NCBI GenBank assembly: GCA_035518715.1
Contig: DATIXJ010000068.1
Coordinates: 1 to 26,021, forward strand
Length of the DNA stretch: 26,021 nt
DNA from: DATIXJ01 sp035518715
GTDB taxonomy: Bacteria; Bacteroidota; Ignavibacteria; UBA10030; SZUA-254
Direction of reading: 5' to 3'
How positions within the stretch are numbered: position 1 is the first letter of the stretch; every line of letters begins with the position of its first letter. The position numbers and the translations under genes were made by a program. Below the pieces are notes generated by a model. It made no database searches. It saw only the letters and a list, made by a program, of their open reading frames with translations, and was not told where the DNA came from. Positions 1 through 7,981 of this stretch are shown here, piece by piece.

Positions 1-80
1 TCATGATACTCTCCCCAGTAGGTTTGAAGTGGGTTAATTAGGAAAGACTCCCGAAAGTAGCAATTTATTATCCTAACACC

Positions 81-129
81 AAACTGAGCCACCTAAATCA
101 AATTGAGCCAGTACCGGAAATTCTTGACA
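81..129. mobile_element. Possible terminal repeats of an IS21-like element (remnant or right end)
   Basis: Two near-identical 11-mers, AAACTGAGCCA (81-91) and AAATTGAGCCA (100-110), lie 19 bases apart in the same orientation, and a TTGACA ending in CA follows at 124-129. IS21-family elements are known for several short direct repeats of about 20-bp period inside each end (transposase-binding sites) and for ends beginning TG and finishing CA. If this is such an end, it is the right end and the transposase genes lie to the left of the window. No transposase coding sequence is visible here, so the call rests on repeat pattern only and could be a solo remnant or chance. Confidence 0.3.
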
Positions 130-151
130 TTTTCCTCAATTCTGCTATATT
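124..151 (+). promoter_or_regulatory. Candidate promoter TTGACA-N16-TATATT, possibly an IS-end hybrid promoter
   Basis: A perfect -35 hexamer TTGACA (124-129) is followed after 16 bases by TATATT (146-151). It points towards the secreted-protein gene at 359 and would give a leader of about 200 nt. The -35 box coincides with the proposed end of an IS21-like element. Outward -35 boxes at IS ends that make hybrid promoters with adjacent -10 sequences are known in the IS21 family. Confidence 0.4.
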
Positions 152-258
152 CACAGAATCAATTTCCAGTTCTTACGATGACCTCGGTGATACTGTGTGA
201 CTGGAGTTTCATCGAAGCTGTCAAGAGCCCGTGGATCGGAAGAATTGCAACTCAAAAA

Positions 259-287
259 TTGGATCCATGGGCATTTTCGTTTATATG
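259..287 (+). promoter_or_regulatory. Candidate proximal promoter TTGGAT-N17-TATATG
   Basis: TTGGAT (259-264) and TATATG (282-287) are separated by 17 bases. Transcription would begin near 294, leaving a leader of about 65 nt before the ATG at 359. Spacing and the TAnnT- pattern match the other candidate promoters in this window. Confidence 0.4.
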
Positions 288-358
288 GGACAGCATAAGA
301 GAAATGATGAATTCGTGACAACTCAACTATCAGATTTCTTCACGTAAAGGATTTTATC

Positions 359-3300
359 ATGAATCGAATTGCTCTGTGGTTCATTCGCTGCATGCTCTTT
401 GTTGTGGTTCTCGCTCTGCCACGGGCCGAAGCCCGGCAGTCACAACAATCGGATGGAGATGATCCCGATCTTCCTTCCTTCTCGAAGGGAAATATTGACC
501 GCACCGAGTACCTCCGTCTGAGGTCGGAACACGTCGCACTTCTCCGCGGTCTTCCGTATGCTCCGGGCGACAATCCGCGCCTGCGCGCACTCCAGCAACT
601 CGATAAAATGATGAAGAGTCCGGGTGCACAGAGTATGGGTCTTGCATCCGCGTGGACCCCGCTCGGACCTTCACCGCTTCCGAACGGCCAAACGGAGGGG
701 TTCTCCGCATCCGTCACCGGACGAATTACAACGATCGCCATCCATCCCGTTCATCCGGATACGGTGTACGTCGGTACCGCACAAGGAGGCGTCTTCCGCT
801 CCTTCGACGGCGGTGCGACATGGACGGCCATCTTTGACAATGCCGTCTCTCTTGCCATCGGCGCAATTGCGATCGACCCGGTCGACAACACGACTCTTTT
901 TGTTGGGACCGGCGAGGGAAACCTCTCACTCGACAGCTTTTTCGGCGTGGGCGTCTATATCGTCAGAAACGCAGAGACCACCCCGACCCTCTATGGCCCT
1001 TACAATCTGGATGGTTCATCGAATAACGTCCTGCAGTATCGATCGATCAACAAGATCCTGGTTGATCCGCTCAACGACAACATCATCTTCGTCGCCTCGA
1101 CATCCGGCTTGAGCGGTGCGAGCGGGGACGTCTATCCAACCAAGCCCAACCGCGGTCTCTATCGATCCATGAACGCGATGTCCGGAAATCCCACATTCAC
1201 GTGGCTCGACATGAGTGCCGGATCAAACACCATTATCACGGATGCCGTCCTCGACCCGACAAATCCGAACAATCTCGTTGCTGCGGTTTACGGACAAGTG
1301 GGACTCGGCAGCATCGGCGGCATCTATCAGACACCCGATGCACTCGACTCCCTCCCATTTTTCTTTCAGACTCAGTCGATGCACGACGGACTCAATGTGA
1401 AGTTTGGCTGGAACAAGGTCGGCTCGGTTTTCACCATCTACGCGACTTCCGACGACTCCGGGGGATCACTCATCAAATCAACGGACGGCGGGGCCGGCTG
1501 GTCGACCATGCTGAATGCTGCAAAAGGATTTTGCTATCCTCAGTGCTGGTATGATATCGCGCTCGCAGTTGATCCACAGAGTGCGAACACGGTGTACATT
1601 TGCGGTTCCGCTGCTGGATACGGCGGAGGGGCGAGCGAATTCAAAATGTCGACGGACGGTGGGGCGACATTCAACAACTCGTATTCGGGCCTTCACGCTG
1701 ACATGCATGCCATTGCCATCGCCAATCCACCCAACAACAATATCATTTATGTCGGAAACGACGGCGGAGTCTTTCGCTCCACAACATCCGGAAATACCTG
1801 GACCAGCCTGAACACAGCCGGATTAAGTGCGACACAGTTTGAAAGCATCGCTCTCCACCCGTCAGACCGGAACTTCACGATCGGCGGCACGCAGGATAAC
1901 GGAACCGAATACCTTCACAGCAACAGCACATGGAGCCTGTTCGACGGCGGTGACGGCGGATTTGCCTTGATCGACCAGAACGCAACCAATACGACGACCG
2001 TGACCACCTATCATACCTATTACAACTCGACCAACAGTCAGATCGGGTTCAGTATGCGTCAGAACATGAGCTCGTTCGGTAACTTCTACGGGTGCGGCGG
2101 AACCGCGAACGGGATCAACTGCGGCGACGCAACACTTTTCTACGCGCCGATGGCACTCGGCCCCGGCAATCCGCAGACAGTCTACTTCGGCAGTGACCGA
2201 CTTTACCGCTCCGTCAACAGAGGACTTACCATGAGCGTCGTAAGTCAGGCCCCCTTTGTGGCGTCGGTTCCGATCAGTGCGATCGGTATTGCACCACTGA
2301 ACGATAGCATCAGGGTTGTCGGATTGAGCAACGGCCAGGTGTTCCTTTCCACCGCCGGCTCGACCTCGTTCGTAAGTGTCGGTTCGGGGGTCATACCGGC
2401 GCATTACATCGCCCGCATCGCGATCGATCCGCAGAATTCAAATACCGCGTACGTGACACTCGACGGATACGGCGTACCGCTTTCACCCCTGAAGCACATC
2501 TGGAAAACGACGAACCTTACCAGCGGAGCAACATGGGCTTCGGCTTCCAGCGGACTCCCCGATGTTCCCGTCAATGCATTCGTGATTGATCCGGCAAACA
2601 CCAGTTCGGTCTACGCAGGTACCGATATCGGGGTGTTCTACTCGAGCGACGGTGGAAACAGCTGGAACCCCTTCGGTACGGGGCTGCCCCTGGTTGCCGT
2701 GTTCGATATGGGCATTCAACCCACATCGCGGATTCTCCGCATTGCTACACACGGTCGTGGTTTGTGGGAAATCCCCGCGGCACCGGCCAATATCGCGTCA
2801 ATTTTTGTCGAGCCGCTGGCATCCAACTGGAATCTCGTCTCTCTTCCTGCCCAGGTCCTGAATGATACCGTCGCCGCGCTCTTTCCGACGCGGATCAGCA
2901 ACGCATTCTCCTACAACGGGAGCAGTTATCAGATTACTCCTCGCATGAATGTGGGACAGGGATACTGGGTGAAGTTTGCATCACCCATAAACGATTCTCT
3001 TCTTGGCTACCCTGTTACAAGCGAGTCAATTTCTGTCCAGGCTGGATGGAACATGCTCGGGGCACTCAGCTCACCGTTCAGTGCATCATCCATCACGAGC
3101 AACCCTCCGGCGGTCGTAACGAGCAAGTTCTTCGGATACAACGGCGCGGGATATCAGATTTCTGACACGCTTTCACCCGGAAAGGGCTACTGGGTGAAGG
3201 TGAGTCAGTCCGGGACACTCTATCTCTCGTCATCTTCGTCTGCCCAACCCGGACAGGATCTCAACACTGCGCGTATACGGATTGTTCCGACGACCGAGTT

Positions 3301-3634
3301 TCCGCCGGGGCCGCCCGATATGCCATCTCCCGGATCGGCTGAGAAACCGGTTGCATATGCTCTTGGGCAGTCATACCCCAATCCCTTCAACCCTGCTGCA
3401 ACAATCTGGTACGATCTGCCTGCCGAGAGCCGGGTCTCCTTGCGGATTTTCAATCTCCTGGGTCAGGTTGTCGCAACCCTTTCGGATGGAATTGAACCCG
3501 CCGGTTACAGGTCAGTCGAATGGAACGCAGCGCCATTTGCCAGCGGTATTTATTTTTACCAGATCGAAGCAACGAGCGTGACAGACCCGAATGTCTCGTT
3601 CACGCAAGTGCGGAAGATGATGCTATTGAAATGA
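359..3634 (+). CDS. Secreted Asp-box (BNR/sortilin-like) beta-propeller protein with T9SS C-terminal sorting domain
   Basis: A 1091-residue exported protein. Residues 1-26 form a signal peptide (basic start, hydrophobic core around LFVVVLAL, likely cleavage after AEA). From about residue 120 to 810 there are repeated Asp-box motifs such as SFDGGATW, STDGGAGW, STDGGATF and SSDGGNSW, typical of BNR/VPS10-type propellers seen in sialidases and sortilin-like proteins. At about 820-975 a module beginning WNLVSLP or WNMLGAL and ending GYWVK occurs twice. Residues about 1002-1091 are a type A T9SS sorting domain with SYPNPFNP, a LGQVV strand, GIYFYQ and a terminal KMMLLK. AAAGGA lies 7 bases before the ATG. 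No catalytic residues of a glycosidase are evident, so adhesion, binding or surface display is as likely as hydrolysis. It appears to be a single-gene unit ended by the hairpin at 3714. Confidence 0.85.
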   Translation: MNRIALWFIRCMLFVVVLALPRAEARQSQQSDGDDPDLPSFSKGNIDRTEYLRLRSEHVALLRGLPYAPGDNPRLRALQQLDKMMKSPGAQSMGLASAWTPLGPSPLPNGQTEGFSASVTGRITTIAIHPVHPDTVYVGTAQGGVFRSFDGGATWTAIFDNAVSLAIGAIAIDPVDNTTLFVGTGEGNLSLDSFFGVGVYIVRNAETTPTLYGPYNLDGSSNNVLQYRSINKILVDPLNDNIIFVASTSGLSGASGDVYPTKPNRGLYRSMNAMSGNPTFTWLDMSAGSNTIITDAVLDPTNPNNLVAAVYGQVGLGSIGGIYQTPDALDSLPFFFQTQSMHDGLNVKFGWNKVGSVFTIYATSDDSGGSLIKSTDGGAGWSTMLNAAKGFCYPQCWYDIALAVDPQSANTVYICGSAAGYGGGASEFKMSTDGGATFNNSYSGLHADMHAIAIANPPNNNIIYVGNDGGVFRSTTSGNTWTSLNTAGLSATQFESIALHPSDRNFTIGGTQDNGTEYLHSNSTWSLFDGGDGGFALIDQNATNTTTVTTYHTYYNSTNSQIGFSMRQNMSSFGNFYGCGGTANGINCGDATLFYAPMALGPGNPQTVYFGSDRLYRSVNRGLTMSVVSQAPFVASVPISAIGIAPLNDSIRVVGLSNGQVFLSTAGSTSFVSVGSGVIPAHYIARIAIDPQNSNTAYVTLDGYGVPLSPLKHIWKTTNLTSGATWASASSGLPDVPVNAFVIDPANTSSVYAGTDIGVFYSSDGGNSWNPFGTGLPLVAVFDMGIQPTSRILRIATHGRGLWEIPAAPANIASIFVEPLASNWNLVSLPAQVLNDTVAALFPTRISNAFSYNGSSYQITPRMNVGQGYWVKFASPINDSLLGYPVTSESISVQAGWNMLGALSSPFSASSITSNPPAVVTSKFFGYNGAGYQISDTLSPGKGYWVKVSQSGTLYLSSSSSAQPGQDLNTARIRIVPTTEFPPGPPDMPSPGSAEKPVAYALGQSYPNPFNPAATIWYDLPAESRVSLRIFNLLGQVVATLSDGIEPAGYRSVEWNAAPFASGIYFYQIEATSVTDPNVSFTQVRKMMLLK

Positions 3635-3713
3635 CCGATTCAGACGTTCTTCAATTTCGTATTTGATGAGCGAATGAACAATAGCTAAGTGACTGAAACA
3701 TGCTGTGGCTTAC

Positions 3714-3743
3714 GCCCCGGCCCGATACAGGCCGGGGCTTTTT
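3714..3743 (+). terminator. Intrinsic terminator after the secreted propeller gene
   Basis: A perfect 9-bp GC-rich stem (GCCCCGGCC at 3714-3722 with GGCCGGGGC at 3730-3738) with a 7-base loop is followed directly by TTTTT. It lies about 80 bases after the stop codon of the upstream gene and would also cut off any longer upstream start for the phosphatase gene that follows. Confidence 0.85.
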
Positions 3744-3796
3744 ATTACTGACAAGCGGAGTTGCGCGACAGTCTACTCCCGGGTGCACGGTTCGTA

Positions 3797-3825
3797 TTGC
3801 TTTTCAGACCCGTTTTCGCTATTAT
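3797..3825 (+). promoter_or_regulatory. Candidate promoter TTGCTT-N17-TATTAT for the phosphatase gene
   Basis: TTGCTT (3797-3802) and TATTAT (3820-3825) are 17 bases apart, downstream of the terminator at 3714-3743. The predicted start point near 3832 gives a leader of about 32 nt before the ATG at 3864. Confidence 0.5.
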
Positions 3826-3863
3826 TTTCTCAAACGATCCACCACCGGTGCACAACCGACATT

Positions 3864-6377
3864 ATGAAAAATCCTTTTAACAAGTTTTCCCCTCGCACGA
3901 TCCGGATCATCTACTCTGTTGCTGCACTCCTCGTGCTGCTTGTCGGCGGCGACCGTTTTTTGCAGGTTATGGTTTTCCGGGTAACCTCCAATGACCAGTG
4001 TGCATGGATAGCTCTTCCGCCTAGAACAGAAGGATTGCTCATTGAAGGTGTCGTGAAAGGCGGTGTCACCGAAGAAGCGGGAATCATGAACGGCGATACC
4101 CTGTTGAAGGTGAACGGTTATGGATTCAAGACGACTACCGAACCGCAGGCACGGATTGATTCTCTTCATGCGGGTGAGTATGCTGTCTACACGATAAAGC
4201 GCGGGACGTCGGTCTTTGACGCCCGCGTCCGGATGGGCAAAATCTTTGATGTGCGGTTTCTCGCCTTTTTCCTCCTCGGATTCGGCTTTTTCCTGGTCGG
4301 CTACATAGTCGTAATGACCAAGCCGCAGGGGCAGATTCAGCGGATGTTTGCGCGATACGGGCTGCTCGCATTCCTGCTGTTTGCGCTCCTCGCCCCTCAG
4401 CTCGATCCTGCCCGGGACCCACGCTGGAAAATTCTTATCATTAACACTCTTTTCATCGTCGTCCGCGTACTTGGACAACCCCTGCTGGTAAGTTTCTTCC
4501 TCCACTTCCCCGTCAGGAAGCTTGTGCTGAAGCGCCGGTGGATTAAACCAAGCTTATATCTTGCAAGCGTCCTCAGTGTCGCAGCCATTCTGCTGTTCGT
4601 CCGGCAGACCACTCCGATTCTGATCATCAGCATTCTCGTATTTCTGGTGCCGCTCTACTTTTTTGCCGGAGGACTCATCGTTTTCGCACACAGCTATTTC
4701 CGGAATGTTGAGCCCTCGAGGCGGAATCAGCTTCGCCCGATGCTCTATGGAATTGGATTGGGGCTGGCGGCGATCCTCTATCTCATCATCCAGAGCTCAA
4801 TCGATTCGTTCGCCATCTTTCTCAACCCGATACTCGTGACACCGGTGCTCTTTGTACTTGCAGTTCCGTTGACGTTCGGATACTCGATTTTCCGGTATCG
4901 GCTGATGGATATTGACCTGCTCATCGAGCGAAGTCTCATCTATGGCGCAGTCACGGCAACGCTGGCAGCCATTTACATTGCGTTCGTGTTTGGCATCGGA
5001 AGCATTTTGAGTTTCCTCCTGGGACAGTCTGACAGCAAGCTCCTCAGCGCGGTCGCGTTCGTTGTCATCGCATTTGTATTTGATCCGCTGAAGCGGCGGG
5101 TCCAGGAATCGATCGACAGGATATTCTATCGTGAGCGACGGAATTATCAGAAGGCGCTGCTGGAATTCAGCCAGGAGCTCCCGCGCCAAATGAATCTCGA
5201 GCAGACGCTGACTTCCATGGTGCAGCGTATCTCCTCGACCATGCACGTGGAAAAGGTCGCTGCCGTCTTGTGCGATCAGAAAGAGGGATGCTTCTGCATC
5301 AACAAGAACATTCCCGGTGAGTACTGTAACTTCATCGAATCGCACGACGGCCTGATCGAGCTTCTCAGGAACACGCGCACCCCCCAGTCCTTCGCGCTCC
5401 TCGTTGATGAACCGGAATCCGTGAAACTCAACGACGCTGACAGGGAGAAGATCATCCGTTCAGGCGTTGTCCTCGCCGTACCGATGCTCTTGCAGGATCG
5501 TCTGATCGGGACGATCAACGTCGGGCCGAAACTTTCCGGCAAGATTTATTCGCAGGAAGACATAGACCTCCTCTCCACGGTCGCCGGCCAGGGAGCAATA
5601 GCCATTGAGAACTCGCGCCTGCATAAATCCGAAATTGAAAAACAGAAGATCGAGGAAGAGCTCACGCTGGCCCGTCGAATACAGGAAGGACTTCTTCCAA
5701 AATCAAACCCGGTAATCGACGGACTCGATATCGCGGGTATTTCTATTCCTGCGCTGACCGTAGGCGGAGATTATTTCGATTACATCCAGTTCGGACCGAA
5801 GAAGATTTTGATCGTCGTCGCCGACGTTTCGGGAAAAGGAATGTCGGCCTCGCTGTATATGTCGAAGGTGCAGGGAATGGTGCAGCTTGCGGCTCAGATG
5901 TACCGGACGCCGCGGGACATTCTCGTGAATGTCAACCGGCGGCTTTACGAGGGGATGGAACGAAAATCATTTATTACGATGATCCTCGCCATGTTTGATA
6001 TGGACCGGCACGAGGTTCGCATCTGCAGGGCCGGGCATCACCGGGTCCTTATCAAGACCACCGGGAGTATCCGGTCACTTCCCTCGAAAGGCATCGGTCT
6101 CGGCCTCGAGCGGGGTCCGCTCTTTGAGAGTGAACTCGAGGAACTGACGGTTCCGCTGAGTTCCGGAACCACTTTCGTGTTCTACAGCGACGGTCTCACG
6201 GAAGCGATGGACGATCACTTCCATGAATTCGGCGAACAACGGATCGAGGAAATTATCCGAAATTCCGGTTCTCACTCCTCGGGAGATCTGCAGCAGTCCA
6301 TTATAACGTCCATCAAGCAGTTCCAGGGAACGGCGGAACAGCATGACGATATGACGCTGGTGATTGTTCGGGCGTGA
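3864..6377 (+). CDS. Membrane sensor phosphatase: PDZ, multi-TM region, GAF, SpoIIE-type PP2C
   Basis: An 837-residue protein, probably a RsbU-like serine/threonine phosphatase controlled by a membrane-borne input. From the ATG at 3864: a transmembrane helix at about 13-33; a PDZ-like domain at about 44-120 (LLIEGVVKGG, AGIMNGDTLLKVNG); several hydrophobic helices to about 410, containing the segment FRYRLMDIDLLIERSLIYG also found before sensor kinases; a linker helix; a GAF-like domain at about 445-590; and a SpoIIE/PP2C domain at about 596-837 with metal-binding motifs GGDYFDY, ADVSGKGM and HDDMTLV. The open frame extends 53 codons further upstream, but that extension runs through the terminator at 3714-3743, so ATG 3864 is preferred. 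In related systems such phosphatases act on anti-sigma-factor antagonists; no partner gene lies nearby, so the target is unknown. Confidence 0.88.
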   Translation: MKNPFNKFSPRTIRIIYSVAALLVLLVGGDRFLQVMVFRVTSNDQCAWIALPPRTEGLLIEGVVKGGVTEEAGIMNGDTLLKVNGYGFKTTTEPQARIDSLHAGEYAVYTIKRGTSVFDARVRMGKIFDVRFLAFFLLGFGFFLVGYIVVMTKPQGQIQRMFARYGLLAFLLFALLAPQLDPARDPRWKILIINTLFIVVRVLGQPLLVSFFLHFPVRKLVLKRRWIKPSLYLASVLSVAAILLFVRQTTPILIISILVFLVPLYFFAGGLIVFAHSYFRNVEPSRRNQLRPMLYGIGLGLAAILYLIIQSSIDSFAIFLNPILVTPVLFVLAVPLTFGYSIFRYRLMDIDLLIERSLIYGAVTATLAAIYIAFVFGIGSILSFLLGQSDSKLLSAVAFVVIAFVFDPLKRRVQESIDRIFYRERRNYQKALLEFSQELPRQMNLEQTLTSMVQRISSTMHVEKVAAVLCDQKEGCFCINKNIPGEYCNFIESHDGLIELLRNTRTPQSFALLVDEPESVKLNDADREKIIRSGVVLAVPMLLQDRLIGTINVGPKLSGKIYSQEDIDLLSTVAGQGAIAIENSRLHKSEIEKQKIEEELTLARRIQEGLLPKSNPVIDGLDIAGISIPALTVGGDYFDYIQFGPKKILIVVADVSGKGMSASLYMSKVQGMVQLAAQMYRTPRDILVNVNRRLYEGMERKSFITMILAMFDMDRHEVRICRAGHHRVLIKTTGSIRSLPSKGIGLGLERGPLFESELEELTVPLSSGTTFVFYSDGLTEAMDDHFHEFGEQRIEEIIRNSGSHSSGDLQQSIITSIKQFQGTAEQHDDMTLVIVRA

Positions 6378-6418
6378 AGTGTGTAGCGGGAGGGACTTCT
6401 TACTCGTTCCTGGCTGAA

Positions 6419-7927
6419 CTATTTTCCCAGATCGCGCCTGACGTTCTGTTCGATGGTCAGATGGCTTTCCGCGGAAATATTCAGTTCTTTCCTCAGGCGG
6501 GCAAGGTGGTCTACTTCTTCCGGTGAGAGATTTCCGTCCTGCCACGCAACGCGAACCGCATCCTCATACGCTTCCTGTTTAATCTGAGGCTCGAGGGAGC
6601 GATGTTCGTCCGTGGAAATCTGGAGCTCGTTCCTGAACCTGGTGACCAGCTGCTGCTCCGTACGGTTGAGAGCTCCATCGCTCCATGCATCTTTCAGGAC
6701 ACGGCGGTAGCTTTCCAGCAGAACTGAACGCGGGAGCTGTTTTGCCTGAGAGATTTCCGCTTCCCGTGAGGAGCGTGCATTTGCCGCAATGAGTTCCTCG
6801 AGATGCCGCGCCTCGGAATGCTGGGGATCGATGAGGCAGATCTTCATGACGGCAAGGAGTGCCTCGTCGTGGGATTTCCGGACCATGCATTCCTTGGCTT
6901 CGCCGAGGTACTCGTCGATTTTTTTCTTCCGGGCTTCACGAATTCCCTGATCGTGTGTTCTTGCCAGTGCTTCTTCGAGCTGTTTGCGTGCTCGTTCTTG
7001 TTCCACCCGTTTCCGAAGCTCTTCCTCAAGTTTCTGGCGTGCTGCTTCTTCTGCCTTACGGCGCTCTTCGGCCTCAATACGACGCCGTTCCTCGTCTGCC
7101 TTTCGGCGGGCTTCCTCTTCTGCCTTTCGGCGGGCCTCGGTTTCGAGACGGAGCCGTTCTTCCTCGGCTTCCCGGCGGCGCCGTTCTTCCTCCTCATGCC
7201 TCCGGCGTCGATCCTCTTCCTCCATCCGGCGACGTTCTTCTTCAAGCTTTTGACGTGCCTCCTCCTCTGCCGCCTTCCGGGCGATTTCCTCGCGCTGGCG
7301 GACTTCCTCCGCATGCCGTTTGCGTTCTGCCTCGAGCTTCTGCTGTGCTTCCTGCTCGATGCGGTGTCTCTCGTCAGCAAGCCGGCGCTGCGTGTCCGCT
7401 TCTCGTCGCTGGAGTTCGTCCTCGGCAGCTTTTCGGGCATCTTCGAACTTCTGCCGGTCTTCTTCTTCACGTTTATGCCGGATTTCGAGCTCAAGTTCAC
7501 GCCGGCGAAGTTCATTTTCCTGACGACGCCGTTCATCTTCCGCGCGCTTTGTCGTCTCCTCGATCTTTTTTTGCTGCGCGGCGATACCCCTGTGAATAGT
7601 CTCCTGCTCCTTTGCCGGAGTCTCCTTCGCCTTCGGCGTCTCGGCATCGGGCTCCGATTGCTTTTTGTCGACGACCGGCGGTTCGCTCTTGGCAGGCCTC
7701 GGAATAGCTTCGGGGTGCTTCTGGACATGAAGGATACGTTCTTTATATGCCCGGGCATAAAAGTTGGAAGGATCGATCTTGAGGGTCTTCTCGACCTCCT
7801 CGAGCGCGGCGGCAAAATCGTTTGCCTTGTAAAGCCGGTCAGCGTTCTTCAGGAATTCGCTCGCCTGCTTTTTCCGTGCGTTCTCTTGTTCCTTCGACTC
7901 TTTCCTCAGCATAATCTTCTCAATCAT
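6419..7927 (-). CDS. Glu/Arg-rich long-helix protein with TPR-like ends and tandem TerB-like C-terminal repeat
   Basis: A 502-residue, apparently cytoplasmic protein of unknown function; there is no signal peptide or membrane helix. Residues about 21-70 look like a TPR-type helix pair (RLYKANDFAAALEEVEKTL, then IDPSN). A Pro/Lys/Glu linker covers 71-106. Residues about 107-330 are an almost uninterrupted run of Glu, Arg, Lys and Ala of the ER/K single-alpha-helix or coiled-coil kind. A second TPR-like unit lies at 333-385. The last 100 residues hold two similar units of about 50 residues, each with A-W-x-D-G-x-L followed by a conserved R-x-E-L-x-I-S, resembling TerB-like helical domains. It lies 54 bases after the related gene at 7982-10564 and may be co-transcribed with it, though it also has its own promoter-like sequence. 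An alternative ATG at 7912 would lengthen the leader to a more usual size. Confidence 0.8.
   Translation of the reverse strand: MIEKIMLRKESKEQENARKKQASEFLKNADRLYKANDFAAALEEVEKTLKIDPSNFYARAYKERILHVQKHPEAIPRPAKSEPPVVDKKQSEPDAETPKAKETPAKEQETIHRGIAAQQKKIEETTKRAEDERRRQENELRRRELELEIRHKREEEDRQKFEDARKAAEDELQRREADTQRRLADERHRIEQEAQQKLEAERKRHAEEVRQREEIARKAAEEEARQKLEEERRRMEEEDRRRRHEEEERRRREAEEERLRLETEARRKAEEEARRKADEERRRIEAEERRKAEEAARQKLEEELRKRVEQERARKQLEEALARTHDQGIREARKKKIDEYLGEAKECMVRKSHDEALLAVMKICLIDPQHSEARHLEELIAANARSSREAEISQAKQLPRSVLLESYRRVLKDAWSDGALNRTEQQLVTRFRNELQISTDEHRSLEPQIKQEAYEDAVRVAWQDGNLSPEEVDHLARLRKELNISAESHLTIEQNVRRDLGK
6990..7560. repeat. Low-complexity Glu/Arg codon repeat inside the long-helix gene
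   Basis: The DNA coding the E/R-rich helix is itself repetitive. For example, the 17-mer TCTGCCTTTCGGCGGGC occurs at 7095-7111 and again at 7119-7135, a period of 24 bases or 8 residues. The lack of stop codons on the other strand is a result of this composition and produces several long spurious antisense frames. Confidence 0.7.
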
Positions 7928-7942
7928 GTACAGCGCTACCCG

Positions 7943-7971
7943 AAAATAGTGATAACTTGATTAAATGACAA
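7943..7971 (-). promoter_or_regulatory. Candidate internal promoter TTGTCA-N17-TATTTT before the second long-helix gene
   Basis: Read on the minus strand, TTGTCA (7971-7966) and TATTTT (7948-7943) are 17 bases apart, within the short gap and just beyond the stop codon of the upstream gene. The predicted start point near 7936 leaves only about 9 nt before the ATG at 7927, or about 24 nt before the alternative ATG at 7912. Confidence 0.35.
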
Positions 7972-7981
7972 GGTTATTCCG

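Larger units (their letters stand above)
1..358. other. Intergenic leader region without a convincing gene
   Basis: No open frame here has recognisable protein content. The longest, a 71-codon frame on the plus strand at 103-318, has a non-ATG start, runs through promoter-like sequence and matches no family I know. What the stretch does hold is a pair of GAGCCA repeats near 81-110, a TTGACA at 124-129, two promoter-like box pairs (124-151 and 259-287) and a ribosome-binding site, AAAGGA, 7 bases before the ATG at 359. Confidence 0.6.

Noticed and set aside
103..318. A 71-codon plus-strand frame before the secreted-protein gene
   Set aside because: Non-ATG start inside the putative IS end, no family match and overlap with promoter-like boxes.
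6378..6418. An intrinsic terminator between the convergent phosphatase and long-helix genes
   Set aside because: Only short, mismatched pairing (AGCGGGA with TCCTGGCT) and no U-tract are present.
6803..7960. A 385-codon plus-strand open frame, plus other long frames opposite the long-helix gene
   Set aside because: It is the stop-free mirror of Glu/Arg codons; the translation is Leu/Phe/Arg-rich low complexity with no family resemblance, while the minus-strand frame has coherent domains.
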